Source: Seohaeicola_A nanhaiensis (GTDB lineage Bacteria > Pseudomonadota > Alphaproteobacteria > Rhodobacterales > Rhodobacteraceae). Taken from it: a stretch of 64,000 nucleotides of DNA. Positions 16,402 to 25,461 of this stretch are shown one piece after another (the first letter of the stretch is position 1; every line of letters starts with the position of its first letter). The notes beneath the pieces were generated by a model. The model had not been told where the DNA came from and made no database searches. It saw nothing but the letters and a program-made list of their open reading frames with translations. A program made the translations under genes and the position numbers. The DNA lies in NCBI RefSeq assembly GCF_042654245.1, contig NZ_JBHSGI010000009.1:248001-312000 (forward strand). Direction: 5' to 3'.

Positions 16402-17536
16402 TCCGCCGGGCGATCAGCGGGACGAGGAGCGTGGCGACCAGCACCAGCATGACGGCCAGCATCAGGAAGGCGACGCGCAGCCCGAAAGCTTCGGAGGTCA
16501 GGCCCATGAGGCTGGGCCCGACGAGATAGGCGCCGTAGCCGACGATGGAGGCCCGGCCGATGGCGGCGACGCGTTCGGACGGGGGCACGATGCGTCCGAC
16601 CAGCGCCACCGAGAGCGGCACGACGATGGAGATGCCGAGGCCCAGCACGGCGAAGCCGAGGTAGGCCATCGGCACGCTTTGCGCGAGGCTGGCCAGCGTC
16701 ACGCCGCAGGCGGCGACCAGGCAGGCGATCGCAATCAGCAGCGTTTCGGAGAAACGCGCGGCAAGGGCCTGGCCCGACATCCGGCCGATGCCCATGGTCA
16801 GGCCAAGCACGGCCGGGCCCAGCGCGCCTTCGGCGGCGCGCCCGCCCAGCGTGCGTTCGATGTGCAGCGCCGACCAGCCGTCGGCGGCCTGTTCGGCCAG
16901 AAAGCCCGCGAGGAAAACCAGACCGGCGAGCCAGACCAGACCGCGGACGGCGGGCGTGGACAGGTCCGCCGGTTCTCCTGCCAGATGGCGGTGCGGCGCG
17001 CGCATGAGCGGCCCGCCCAGAACGATCAGCAGCGCGATGGCGCCGAACACGGCGACGGGCGGCAGCCCGGCCTCGCGGGCAAGGCCGGTCAGGACGGCGG
17101 AAAGGGCGAAAGCGAAGGAATAGATCCCATGCGTCAGGTTCATCAGCGGCCTGCCGCGCGCCTCTTCCTGTTCCGAGGTGCGGGCGTTCATAAGCACGTC
17201 GCAGATGCCCGAGAAGCCGGCGGCCAGCACCATGCCGGCACAGAACAGCACCGGCGAGCCGGCGAAGGCGGCCGGAAGCATCGCCAGCCCCATCGCGGCG
17301 GCGGTGACCTGCACCGACCGCGCGCCCAGCGCCCGGTCCACCGGCCCAGCGAATCGCATGGCGATCAGCGCGCCGAGGCTCGACACCAGGAACAGCGATC
17401 CGAAGAGCGCATCCGCCGCGCCGATCTGCGCCTTGAGCACCGGCACCTGTGCCGCGAAGGCGGCCCAGACTGCCCCCATGGCGGCAAACCCCAGCGCTGG
17501 GGCGCGAGCTGCGCGAAGGTCATCGGAAAATCCCAT
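16385..17536 (-). CDS. MFS transporter
   Basis: About 383 residues, with roughly 12 hydrophobic segments and the layout of small sugar/drug MFS permeases (GSLFLVSSLGALIAMRFAG between TM2 and TM3, repeated in the second half). ATG 17536 is favoured because GGGAAG lies about 13 nt upstream; ATG 17551 is an alternative. Direction of transport and substrate are unknown. It is monocistronic, converging on the sulfotransferase-like gene. Confidence 0.85.
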   Translation of the reverse strand: MGFSDDLRAARAPALGFAAMGAVWAAFAAQVPVLKAQIGAADALFGSLFLVSSLGALIAMRFAGPVDRALGARSVQVTAAAMGLAMLPAAFAGSPVLFCAGMVLAAGFSGICDVLMNARTSEQEEARGRPLMNLTHGIYSFAFALSAVLTGLAREAGLPPVAVFGAIALLIVLGGPLMRAPHRHLAGEPADLSTPAVRGLVWLAGLVFLAGFLAEQAADGWSALHIERTLGGRAAEGALGPAVLGLTMGIGRMSGQALAARFSETLLIAIACLVAACGVTLASLAQSVPMAYLGFAVLGLGISIVVPLSVALVGRIVPPSERVAAIGRASIVGYGAYLVGPSLMGLTSEAFGLRVAFLMLAVMLVLVATLLVPLIARRIRATR

Positions 17537-17670
17537 GGCGCCGCTTCCCATGCCGACCCGGGCTTGGCAAGGGAAAGCTCTTTCCAAGCAGGCGCATCTG
17601 GTCTATAGGCGCGGCTTCACGCGGGGACTACAGCCTTGGAGGAGCCCCGCCCTTATATTGGAGAATCAAC

Positions 17671-18297
17671 ATGGCTGGAGAGATCCCTGATCTCATCGCC
17701 CTGGAACGGACGGGGACAGGCAAGGGCGCCGCTCGTCAGGCACGCCGCGAAGGCATGGTTCCGGGTGTCGTTTTTGGTGGCGAGAAAGAACCGCTGGCAA
17801 TCAACGTTCCCTTCAACGCGCTGCTCAAGCGCCTGAAGGCGGGTCACTTCAAGTCGACCCTGTGGAACCTCAAGGTCGAGGGCCACGAGGATGTCCGCGT
17901 GATCTGCCGCGACGTTCAGCGCGATGTCGTGAAGGACCTGCCGACGCACGTCGATTTCATGCGTCTGCGCCGCACCTCGAAGATCAACCTGCGCATCCCG
18001 GTCGAAGTGGCTGGCGAAGAAGAATGCCCCGGCCTGCGCAAGGGCGGCACGCTGACCATGGTCCGCGCCGAGGTCGAACTGCTGGTGACGGCGGGTGACA
18101 TTCCCGACCACGTGACCATCGACATCTCGAACGCACAGATCGGTGACGTGATCCACATCTCGGACGTCCAACTGCCGGAAGGCGTCAAGCCGACCATCTC
18201 GCGCGACTTCGTGATCGCCAATATCTCGGCGCCGTCGGGCCTGCGCTCGGCCGGGGGCGAGGATGACGGTGAGGAAGACGCCGAAACCGAGGAATAA
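17671..18297 (+). CDS. rplY: 50S ribosomal protein L25/general stress protein Ctc
   Basis: 208 residues from ATG 17671. N-terminal L25 5S-rRNA-binding domain (RTGTGKGAARQARREG, VPGVVFGG) plus the C-terminal TL5/CTC beta domain, ending in an acidic tail (GGEDDGEEDAETEE). The long Ctc form is usual in alphaproteobacteria. It is followed by a strong intrinsic terminator and then pth, the classical rplY-pth pair. Confidence 0.97.
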   Translation: MAGEIPDLIALERTGTGKGAARQARREGMVPGVVFGGEKEPLAINVPFNALLKRLKAGHFKSTLWNLKVEGHEDVRVICRDVQRDVVKDLPTHVDFMRLRRTSKINLRIPVEVAGEEECPGLRKGGTLTMVRAEVELLVTAGDIPDHVTIDISNAQIGDVIHISDVQLPEGVKPTISRDFVIANISAPSGLRSAGGEDDGEEDAETEE

Positions 18298-18321
18298 TCC
18301 CGGTTCGGACGAGGTATACGG

Positions 18322-18350
18322 CGGGGCCCTTCGGGGCCCCGTTTCGTTTC
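18322..18350 (+). terminator. Intrinsic terminator after rplY
   Basis: CGGGGCCC-TTCG-GGGCCCCG is a perfect 8-bp stem with a stable UUCG tetraloop, followed by TTTCGTTTC. It lies 25 bp after the L25 stop codon and would separate rplY from pth. Confidence 0.85.
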
Positions 18351-18410
18351 GGGCGACTGGAAATCCGGACGGATTCCGGGCATGACAGGCCGACCACGGA
18401 GGGAGCCTGC

Positions 18411-19091
18411 ATGAAGCTGATCGTCGGCCTTGGCAATCCGGGCGCGAAATACGCCCGCAACCGGCACAATATCGGGTTCATGGCGGTGGACCGGATCGCT
18501 GGCGACCATGGCTTTACGCCCTGGAAATTGCGGTTTCAGGGGCAGATTGCCGAGGGTCGGCTGGGCAGCGAAAAGGTCATGCTGCTCAAGCCCGAGACCT
18601 TCATGAACCTGTCGGGACAGTCGGTGGGTGAGGCGATGCGGTTCTACCGGCTGGAGCCGGCGGATGTGATTGTTATCCACGACGAGATCGACCTGGCGCC
18701 GTCCAAGCTGCGCGTCAAGTCGGGCGGCGGCCATGCCGGGCACAACGGGCTTCGGTCGATCCATGCGCATATCGGCGAGGGCTATGACCGGGTGCGTCTG
18801 GGTGTCGGCCACCCGGGCCGCAAGGAGGCGGTGCCCGGGTATGTGCTGCACGATTTCCCGAAGGCCGACGATGACTGGCTGGACGACCTGCTGCGCGGGA
18901 TCTCGGATGGGGCGGCGTATCTCGCCGGTGGCGATAGCGCGCGTTTCATGAACGCCGTCGCGCTGCGGGTGGCGCCGACGCGCCCGTCGACCGGGACGAA
19001 GCCAGAGGCAAAGCCGCAACCCGCACCCGAGGCAGAACCCGAGGTGGATACGCGGACGCCGCTGGAAAAGCTGCTGGGGCGGTTCAAATGA
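18411..19091 (+). CDS. pth: Peptidyl-tRNA hydrolase
   Basis: 226 residues, start ATG 18411 behind GGAGGGAG-like bases. Contains VGLGNPGAKY, the catalytic His19 in NRHNIGFM, KPETFMNLSGQSV and HDEIDL. It hydrolyses peptidyl-tRNA released from ribosomes. A Pro/Glu-rich linker (PEAKPQPAPEAEPEVD) precedes a short C-terminal tail, giving a protein longer than the roughly 190-residue core. The stop overlaps the next start (ATGA). Confidence 0.97.
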   Translation: MKLIVGLGNPGAKYARNRHNIGFMAVDRIAGDHGFTPWKLRFQGQIAEGRLGSEKVMLLKPETFMNLSGQSVGEAMRFYRLEPADVIVIHDEIDLAPSKLRVKSGGGHAGHNGLRSIHAHIGEGYDRVRLGVGHPGRKEAVPGYVLHDFPKADDDWLDDLLRGISDGAAYLAGGDSARFMNAVALRVAPTRPSTGTKPEAKPQPAPEAEPEVDTRTPLEKLLGRFK

Positions 19092-20110
19092 GGCTGGCCG
19101 AGTCCTTCGCGCGGCAGTCGCGCGCCTGCGCCGAGCTGGGGTCGCCGTTCATGGGGCGGCTGATGGCGTTGCTGGGCGCGCATTGGCCCGATACGGCCTT
19201 CGGGCGCGCGATTGCAGACTGGCCCGGCGATCTGGGACCGTCTGCCGTTTCGATGCCGCTGCGGGTGGCCGGCGGGCTGCATGCGCTGGTGCTGGGCGGA
19301 GATGCGGCGCTGGCGGCGGTCTATCCGCCGAATGACGTTGGCGACGAGGCCTTGCTGGTGGCGGTACTGGACGCGATGGAGCGGCACTCGGACACGCTGT
19401 TGCGCTGGGTCGAAAGCGCGCCGCAGACCAACGAGGTGCGCCGCAGCGCGGTGATCGTGCCGGCGGCGCATTGGCTGGCGGCGCGCTATCCGTTGCCTTT
19501 CATGACGTCGGAGCTTGGCGCCAGTGCGGGGCTGAACCTGAACTGGGACCGGTTCGCGGTGCAGGCAGGGGCAAGCCGCCTTGGCCCCTCGGATCCCGCG
19601 CTGACGCTGACGCCCGACTGGAGCGGCCCGGCCCCCGCGCCGGCATCGGTGACGGTGGCCGACCGGGCCGGGGTGGACCTGAACCCGCTGGACCTGGCCG
19701 ATCCGGCGCAAGCGCGGCGGCTGTTCGCCTATCTCTGGCCCGACCAGCCGCACCGCATGGCACTGACCCGCGCGGCGATGTCGGTGCAGGAGACTCCGGT
19801 GTTCCGAGGGGATGCCATCGACTGGCTGGGGCCCAGGCTTGCCGCGCAGCCCGAGGGCGTGCTGCATCTGATCTATCATACGATTGCCTGGCAGTATTTC
19901 CCGGCCGAGAAACAGGCCGAGGGCCGGGCCCTGATCGAGGCCGCCGGAGCCAGCGCCACCGCCAACCGGCCGCTGGCCTGGCTGGGGATGGAGGCGGACA
20001 AGTCGCCCGATGGTGCTGCCGTGACCCTGCGGCTGTGGCCGGGAGATCAGCGCATCGAGCTGGGCCGGGCGGACTTCCACGGGCGCTGGGTGCGCTGGAA
20101 CGAAGCCTAG
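19088..20110 (+). CDS. DUF2332 family protein
   Basis: 340 residues, translationally coupled to pth by a 4-bp overlap. The family pattern is visible in the N-terminus (FARQSRACAELGSPFMGRLM), PPNDVGDEALL and ELGASAGLNLNWDR. DUF2332 proteins have no established function; pth-DUF2332 coupling recurs in Rhodobacteraceae. No signal peptide, so cytosolic. Confidence 0.85.
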   Translation: MRLAESFARQSRACAELGSPFMGRLMALLGAHWPDTAFGRAIADWPGDLGPSAVSMPLRVAGGLHALVLGGDAALAAVYPPNDVGDEALLVAVLDAMERHSDTLLRWVESAPQTNEVRRSAVIVPAAHWLAARYPLPFMTSELGASAGLNLNWDRFAVQAGASRLGPSDPALTLTPDWSGPAPAPASVTVADRAGVDLNPLDLADPAQARRLFAYLWPDQPHRMALTRAAMSVQETPVFRGDAIDWLGPRLAAQPEGVLHLIYHTIAWQYFPAEKQAEGRALIEAAGASATANRPLAWLGMEADKSPDGAAVTLRLWPGDQRIELGRADFHGRWVRWNEA

Positions 20111-20179
20111 CCGGCGCAATTCGTCATTGCCGCCCGACCTTGCCCCCGCATAGGTTCGGGCCAAGGGACAGGGGGCGAC

Positions 20180-21349
20180 ATGCGCACTTTCGGAAAATGG
20201 CTGGGCCGCGGGCTGGTCGCGCTGATATTGGCGGCGGTCGTCATCGGGGTCTGGAAGCGCGAGGACCTCATGCGCCTCTGGGCGGTAAATTCGCTGTTTT
20301 CGGAATCGCGCATCGTCGGAAACTTTTCCCATATGGATCGAGCATTTCTGACCACGCCGGTTAAACGTGGTGCGCTGCCCGAATCCGAGTTGCCGAAGGG
20401 GCCGGACGCAGAGCTGCCGGCGGGCGTCGACCAGTGGATTCGCGACCGTTCCGTGACCTCGCTTCTGGTGATGAAGAACGGGAAGATCGTGCACGAGAGT
20501 TATCATCTTGGCACCACGGCGCAGGATCGCCGGATTTCCTGGTCGCTTGCGAAGAGCTATCTTTCGGCCCTTTTCGGCACGCTTGTGGCCGATGGGACCA
20601 TCGCCTCGCTGGACGAGCCCGTGACCACATATGCGCCAAGCCTGAAGGGATCTGCATATGACGGCGCGACCATCCGCAACGTTCTGAACATGGCGAGCGG
20701 GGTGACCTTCGACGAGGACTATCTGGACTATAATTCCGACATCAACCGGATGGGACGGGTCGTCGCGCTGGGCGGGCGGCTGGATGATTTTGCGGCGGGT
20801 CTGACGGAGCGGTTCACTGCGCCGGGCACGCAATGGCAATATGTCTCGATCGACACCCATGTGATCGGGATGGTGATCCGGGGCGCCACCGGGCGGTCGG
20901 TTCCGGACCTGCTGTCGGAACGGATCATGGCACCCTTGGGGATGGAGCAGGAGGCCTATTACATCACCGACGGCGCCGGCGTCGCCTTTGTGCTGGGCGG
21001 TCTCAACATCACGACGCGGGACTACGCCCGCTTTGCGCTGATGATCCAGCAGGACGGGAGGTACAACGGCGCGCAGGTGGTGCCGAAGGCGTGGATCGAG
21101 GACTCGACCGCCGCTTCGGCGCCAACCGCACCGGGCCAGATCGGATACGGATACCAGTGGTGGATCCCTGCCGGTGGACCCCCGGGCGAGGTGCTGGGCC
21201 GTGGCATCTATGGGCAGTATCTGTATATTGATCGCGTGAAGGGCGTCGTCATCGTGGTGACCGCCGCCGACCGCGGGTTTCGCAACCCGGGTGTGAACGA
21301 CGCCAATATCGCGATGATGCGCGCCATCGCGCAGGGGATCGAGGAATAG
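20180..21349 (+). CDS. Membrane-anchored serine hydrolase (class C beta-lactamase/6-aminohexanoate-dimer hydrolase fold)
   Basis: 389 residues with an N-terminal membrane segment (about 9-25). The nucleophile motif S122-x-x-K125 is in ISWSLAKSYLSALFG, and the segment YNSDINRMG supplies the Tyr/Ser-x-Asn-type element; ISMDTHVIGMVI-like residues follow in QYVSIDTHVIGM. Family members hydrolyse cyclic or linear amides, esters and D-peptides in the periplasm. First gene of a run with DUF2237 and an enoyl-CoA hydratase. Substrate unknown. Confidence 0.82.
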   Translation: MRTFGKWLGRGLVALILAAVVIGVWKREDLMRLWAVNSLFSESRIVGNFSHMDRAFLTTPVKRGALPESELPKGPDAELPAGVDQWIRDRSVTSLLVMKNGKIVHESYHLGTTAQDRRISWSLAKSYLSALFGTLVADGTIASLDEPVTTYAPSLKGSAYDGATIRNVLNMASGVTFDEDYLDYNSDINRMGRVVALGGRLDDFAAGLTERFTAPGTQWQYVSIDTHVIGMVIRGATGRSVPDLLSERIMAPLGMEQEAYYITDGAGVAFVLGGLNITTRDYARFALMIQQDGRYNGAQVVPKAWIEDSTAASAPTAPGQIGYGYQWWIPAGGPPGEVLGRGIYGQYLYIDRVKGVVIVVTAADRGFRNPGVNDANIAMMRAIAQGIEE

Positions 21350-21352
21350 GTC

Positions 21353-21730
21353 ATGGAACCCGACGAGTCTGTGAACGTGCTGGGCCTGCCGCTGACGCCC
21401 TGTTCGACCAAGCCGCTGACCGGCTTCTTTCGCGATGGCCATTGCAATACCTGTGCGGCCGATCAGGGCAGCCATACCGTCTGTGTCGTCATGACCGCGG
21501 AGTTCCTCGCCTTCTCGAAATACGTCGGCAACGATCTGTCCACGCCGCGCCCCGAGTTCCGTTTCGCCGGGCTGAAGGCCGGCGATCGGTGGTGCCTGTG
21601 TGCCGGGAGGTTCCTGCAGGCGGCGGACGAAGGGTGCGCGCCGCAGGTGAGCCTTGGGTCCACCCATCGCCGGGCGCTGGAAATCGTGCCGCTGGACGTG
21701 CTGAAAGAGCACGCCATCGATCTGGTGTGA
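21353..21730 (+). CDS. DUF2237 family protein
   Basis: 125 residues, starting 3 nt after the hydrolase stop. Conserved block NVLGLPLTPCSTKPLTGFFRDG, then CNTCAADQGSHTVCVVMTAEFL, LSTPRPEFRF and GDRWCLCAGRF are diagnostic of DUF2237. Several invariant cysteines suggest metal or redox chemistry, but function is not known. Its stop overlaps the enoyl-CoA hydratase start by 1 base (TGATG). Confidence 0.88.
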   Translation: MEPDESVNVLGLPLTPCSTKPLTGFFRDGHCNTCAADQGSHTVCVVMTAEFLAFSKYVGNDLSTPRPEFRFAGLKAGDRWCLCAGRFLQAADEGCAPQVSLGSTHRRALEIVPLDVLKEHAIDLV

Positions 21731-22500
21731 TGACGATGTCGGCGCTGATCGAGACCGCACAGGAAGGCCAGGTGCAGGTTCTGACGCTGGGCAATGGCGT
21801 GGCGCATCCGCTGTCGCTGGCGATGATTGCCGCGCTGCATGAGGCCATCGACGCCGCCGCAGCGGATGCGGGGACGAACGTGATCGTCCTGCACGGGCCG
21901 GGCAAGATCTTCTGTGCCGGGCACGACCTCAAGGAAATTGCCCGGCATCGGAGCGAGCCGGACCACGGCCGGGCCTACCTGGAAGAGCTGTTCACCGCCT
22001 GTGGCCAGATGATGATGGCCATCACGATGTCGCCAAAGCCGGTGATCGCAATCTGCGAGGGCATCGCCACGGCCGGCGGGCTGCAACTGCTTGCGTCGTG
22101 CGATCTGGCCTATGCGTCGCCGGGCGCGACCTTCTGCCTGCCGGGTGTCGTCAACGGCGGTTTCTGCACCACCCCGGCGGTGGCGGTCAGCCGCGCGGTG
22201 GGGCGAAAGCAGGTGATGGAACTGGCGCTGTCGGGCACCCCGGTCAATGCCGACTGGGCGCTGTCGGCCGGGTTGATCAACCGCATCCTGCCCGAGAACG
22301 AGCTGATGCCCTTCGTGATGGACTTTGCGAAGACGCTTGCGAGCCGTCATCAGAAGGCTGTCGGGGATGGCAAACAGGCGCTCTATCGCCAGCTCGATAT
22401 GCCGCTGGCCGAGGCCTATGACCACGCGACTGGGGTGATGATCGGCCATTTCATGGATTCCGAGCGCATCGCGCGTGACCTAGAGAAATGGGCGCGGTGA
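21730..22500 (+). CDS. Enoyl-CoA hydratase/isomerase family protein
   Basis: 256 residues from ATG 21730, coupled to the DUF2237 gene. Crotonase fold: oxyanion-hole motif LHGPGKIFCAGHDLKEI and second half CEGIATAGGLQLLASCDLAYAS. It lacks the Glu pair typical of standard hydratases, so it could be an isomerase or hydratase-like protein with altered chemistry. No thiolase or dehydrogenase partner is adjacent. Confidence 0.87.
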   Translation: MTMSALIETAQEGQVQVLTLGNGVAHPLSLAMIAALHEAIDAAAADAGTNVIVLHGPGKIFCAGHDLKEIARHRSEPDHGRAYLEELFTACGQMMMAITMSPKPVIAICEGIATAGGLQLLASCDLAYASPGATFCLPGVVNGGFCTTPAVAVSRAVGRKQVMELALSGTPVNADWALSAGLINRILPENELMPFVMDFAKTLASRHQKAVGDGKQALYRQLDMPLAEAYDHATGVMIGHFMDSERIARDLEKWAR

Positions 22501-22578
22501 CGGTGCGGCACCGGCCCCGGGTGGCGATGGGCTGACGCCCTGCGCCCTGCGGGCGCAAAAGCCGCGCGGGGCGCGGCT

Positions 22579-22614
22579 GCCTCCGGCGGAGGTATTTGGA
22601 AACCAGAGAAGGCG
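22579..22614. repeat. Dispersed intergenic repeat, copy 2 (inverted relative to copy 1)
   Basis: GCCTCCGGCGGAGGTATTT followed by GGAAACCAGAGAAG. The reverse complement matches the element at 8282-8316 except for a few bases in the middle. It again lies between converging genes (enoyl-CoA hydratase and the secreted protein). Confidence 0.75.
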
Positions 22615-22633
22615 GCGATTCTGCAGGGCCGCC

Positions 22634-23527
22634 CTAGCGGGACTTTTCCGGCAGATAAGCGCAGTCGATCTGGCTGGTGCGCGGGAAGGTGAGCCCTTCG
22701 AGCACGGCGGTCGGGCCGCAGTAGGCGGCCTTGCAGCCCCGCTCGGCATCGCCGAGGCGCAGGCCCTGGTCCGAGGTGATCAGGATCTCGAGCCGGCAGT
22801 CGCCGCCCGACTTGGCGTTGGAATGGACCCAGCCATCGCCGGTCCAGACAGCCGCGCCCTGCGCCTTGCAGGTGTGGCCGGCGGGTTGGGCGCTTTCGAG
22901 GTCGAAGACGGCGCCACCGTCTTGGGCAACGCTGAGGCGCAGCACGTCAAGGCCTGACCGATAGCAGTAGTCGGCGGCACCGGCGGTATAGGCCGGGCCT
23001 GCGACGGGCTCGCCCTTTTTTGCGGCCTTCGCCTTGCGGTCGGCCTCGGCCGCGCCGCGCGCGTCGCAGGCGAGGTCGGAGACGCGCCAGCCGTCGCCCG
23101 AGATGTCGTCGATGCGCCAGAAGCCGCCCTGGTCGGCGAAGTGATAGGCGATCCGGGTCAACTGGCCGAAGTTCGAGAAGGAGGCGGTCACGATCCGGCG
23201 GCCGCGCCGTTCCTCGGAGGTTACGGTCAGGGTGCGGTCGATCTCGCGCGCGTCGAAATCCTGGGCGCCGACTTCCAGTCCGAAGTCGATGCAGCCCATT
23301 TGCCCGATCGAGGCATAGCTGTCTTCGGCCGCGTAATAGTCTACCATGCGGCCCGAGAAATATTGCTCCCGCCGCTCGGGTGCCGATAGGTAGGCCAGCC
23401 CCTTGTCGGTGCCGAGGCCGGTCAGTGAGCGGTAGATCCAGCGCACCATGTCTTCCGGTCCGCTTTGCGCATGCAGGGGGCCGGCGAGGCACAGCGCCAG
23501 CACCATCGCCAGAAATCGCGTTGCCAT
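22634..23527 (-). CDS. Secreted protein of unknown function
   Basis: 297 residues with a clear signal peptide (MATRFLAMVLALCLAGPLHA). The N-terminal half (EDMVRWIYRSLTGLG, YLSAPERREQYFSGRMVDYY) resembles DUF3828-like secreted domains; the C-terminal half contains six cysteines arranged in pairs (CDARG, CYRSG, CKAQG, CRLEI, CKAAYC) that could form disulfides. Monocistronic, convergent with the enoyl-CoA hydratase gene. No function recognised. Confidence 0.7.
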   Translation of the reverse strand: MATRFLAMVLALCLAGPLHAQSGPEDMVRWIYRSLTGLGTDKGLAYLSAPERREQYFSGRMVDYYAAEDSYASIGQMGCIDFGLEVGAQDFDAREIDRTLTVTSEERRGRRIVTASFSNFGQLTRIAYHFADQGGFWRIDDISGDGWRVSDLACDARGAAEADRKAKAAKKGEPVAGPAYTAGAADYCYRSGLDVLRLSVAQDGGAVFDLESAQPAGHTCKAQGAAVWTGDGWVHSNAKSGGDCRLEILITSDQGLRLGDAERGCKAAYCGPTAVLEGLTFPRTSQIDCAYLPEKSR

Positions 23528-23700
23528 GTTGATCCTCCGGCCTGCCGCGGGGGAAGTCTACGCCACCGCGCCTTGCGATCAAAGCGGCATCCGCCGGGGC
23601 GCCGCGCCGCATTGACCCCGGGCGGCGTCGGATGGTAGCCGGACGGCATCCACGCCAGCGCAGACGCGGCCAGCCGGGTTCTCCAACAAAGTGAGGTGTC

Positions 23701-24021
23701 ATGAGCTTTATCGCTATGAACCGGTTCAAGGTCCTGCCCGGGAAGGAAGAGCTGTTCGAATCCATCTGGAAATCGCGTGAATCGCATCTGAAGGAGGTGC
23801 CGGGCTTTCGCGAATTCCGCCTGTTGAAAGGGCCGACGGGAGAGGGCTATCGCCTGTATTCCAGCCACGTGATCTGGGACAGCGCCGAGGCCTTCGAGGC
23901 CTGGACCAAGTCCGAGGCGTTCCGGGCCGCGCACAGGGATGCCGGCACCAGCAGCACCAAGGACGCGCTTGCCGGACCGCCGCAGTTCGAAGGGTTCGAG
24001 ACCGTCCTGCACGAGGTCTGA
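23701..24021 (+). CDS. IsdG/HmuQ-like heme-degrading monooxygenase (ABM fold)
   Basis: 106 residues, a single ABM ferredoxin-like barrel that dimerises in this family. The three residues that define IsdG-type heme oxygenases occur at matching positions: Asn7 (MNRFKV), Trp68 (AWTKSE) and His78 (AAHRD). This supports heme degradation with iron release rather than a generic antibiotic-biosynthesis monooxygenase. No heme uptake genes are adjacent, so this assignment is inference from residues. Confidence 0.78.
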   Translation: MSFIAMNRFKVLPGKEELFESIWKSRESHLKEVPGFREFRLLKGPTGEGYRLYSSHVIWDSAEAFEAWTKSEAFRAAHRDAGTSSTKDALAGPPQFEGFETVLHEV

Positions 24022-24095
24022 CGCGCCGCCGCATTGCGTCTTGCCGGGAGGCTGGTAGTCTTCCGGCGAGGCTGTCCAGCGCGCGGGATTTCGGA

Positions 24096-25406
24096 ATGGC
24101 GAAACGGCAGAAGAACGTCCTGCTTGTCAGTTTCGACGACGCCTTTTCGTTCTGGCACTACAAGACGATCTTCGGCGCCGCGCTGAAGACGCCGAACCTG
24201 GACCGGATCTGCGCCAGTTCGACCGCGTTTCACGCGGCCTATTGCCAGTCGCCCCTGTGCGGCCCGTCGCGGGCGAGCTTCATGTCCGGCCGCACGCCAC
24301 ATCAGACGCAGGTTTTCGGCAACAAGACTTCGGTCTTTGAAACGGTCGCGCCGGAAGAGATGTGGTCGTATCGGCTGAAGGCGAACGGATACTTCTGTTC
24401 GTCGGGAGGCAAGGTGCACCACGGCTTCAAGCCGCTGGATCCGCCGGTTCACGAGGTGCTGTATTCGGATCACCGCAAGGGGTTTCGCATCGACGTCACG
24501 CTGCGTGAGAGCATCGCGCAGAGCCGCAGCGGCGGGAGTGGCGGCGGGGTTTCCACGACCGATCCGAAGGACGACGGTTACTACCACGACGCACAGGCGG
24601 CGGCGTCATTCGTGGAGTTCATCGAAGGGTATGACGGTGACGCGCCATTCTATCGGGAGGTCGGGTTCTACAGCCCGCACAGCCCCTTCATCACCCCGCA
24701 TCGGTTCAAGGAGATGTATCGCCTGAACGATTTCCACATGCCGGAAAGCTGGAAGAAGGGGTTTCAGAACTGCGCCTATTCCGAGGCCACGGTGCGCAAG
24801 AACTTCGGGCTGGACAACCTGCGCAAGTGGAAGAAGAGCGTGCGGAACTACTTTTCGGCGGTCAGTCACGGCGACCATCATCTGGGCACCGTCTGGGACG
24901 CGCTGAAGGCCTCGCCGCATGCGGAGAATACGATGGTGGTGATCCTGACCGACCACGGCCATCATCTGGGAGAGCGTCATCGCTTTGGCAAGTCGACGCT
25001 GTGGGAGCAGTCGGCGCTGGTGCCCTTCATAATCCATGATCCCGCCCGGCCCGAGGCGCGGGTGGTTTCGGACCCCGTGGCGCTGCTGGACGTCGGGCCG
25101 ACGATCCTTGACTGTCTGGATTTGCCCCCGCTTGAGCAGACGGCGGGTCGGTCGCTGCGGCAGGTCGTGGAAGGCGGGCCGGCGGATCCGGAGCGGGCGG
25201 TGCCGACCTTCAACCCGATCGGGTCGGCGATCCGCAAGGGGCCTTACCGATTCATCCGGTATCAGGACGGAAGCACCGAGCTGTATGACATCGCGGCCGA
25301 CTGGTGGCAGCAGGAGCTTCTGGGCCCGTCGCATCCTGCCCATGACGCGATGGCGGCGGCGCACCGGGCCTGTTGCGAGGCCTATTACGCGCCTGCCTAT
25401 GCCTGA
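24096..25406 (+). CDS. Sulfatase family protein
   Basis: 436 residues, no signal peptide. Metal-binding D14-D15 (VSFDDAF), formylglycine motif C55-G-P-S-R59, and the C-terminal TDHGHHLGERHRFGK are all present, so a complete active site is likely (activated by a formylglycine-generating enzyme encoded elsewhere). The SPHSPFITP segment and length resemble iduronate/choline-sulfatase-type enzymes. It stands alone between the ABM gene and the convergent trpB. Confidence 0.88.
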   Translation: MAKRQKNVLLVSFDDAFSFWHYKTIFGAALKTPNLDRICASSTAFHAAYCQSPLCGPSRASFMSGRTPHQTQVFGNKTSVFETVAPEEMWSYRLKANGYFCSSGGKVHHGFKPLDPPVHEVLYSDHRKGFRIDVTLRESIAQSRSGGSGGGVSTTDPKDDGYYHDAQAAASFVEFIEGYDGDAPFYREVGFYSPHSPFITPHRFKEMYRLNDFHMPESWKKGFQNCAYSEATVRKNFGLDNLRKWKKSVRNYFSAVSHGDHHLGTVWDALKASPHAENTMVVILTDHGHHLGERHRFGKSTLWEQSALVPFIIHDPARPEARVVSDPVALLDVGPTILDCLDLPPLEQTAGRSLRQVVEGGPADPERAVPTFNPIGSAIRKGPYRFIRYQDGSTELYDIAADWWQQELLGPSHPAHDAMAAAHRACCEAYYAPAYA

Positions 25407-25411
25407 GTAAA

Positions 25412-25437
25412 AAAGGCGGCCGCTGAGGGCCGCCTTT
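25412..25437. terminator. Bidirectional terminator between sulfatase and trpB
   Basis: AAAGGCGGCC-GCTGAG-GGCCGCCTTT is a perfect 10-bp stem, flanked by an A-run on the left and Ts on the right. It serves convergent genes on both strands. Confidence 0.85.
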
Positions 25438-25461
25438 CCAAAGATGCCGAACCGGTCGCAG

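Noticed and set aside
18782..21760. 992-codon minus-strand frame opposite pth, DUF2332 and hydrolase genes
   Set aside because: Crosses several real genes, lacks a ribosome site and has the Arg/His/Pro-rich composition of antisense translation.
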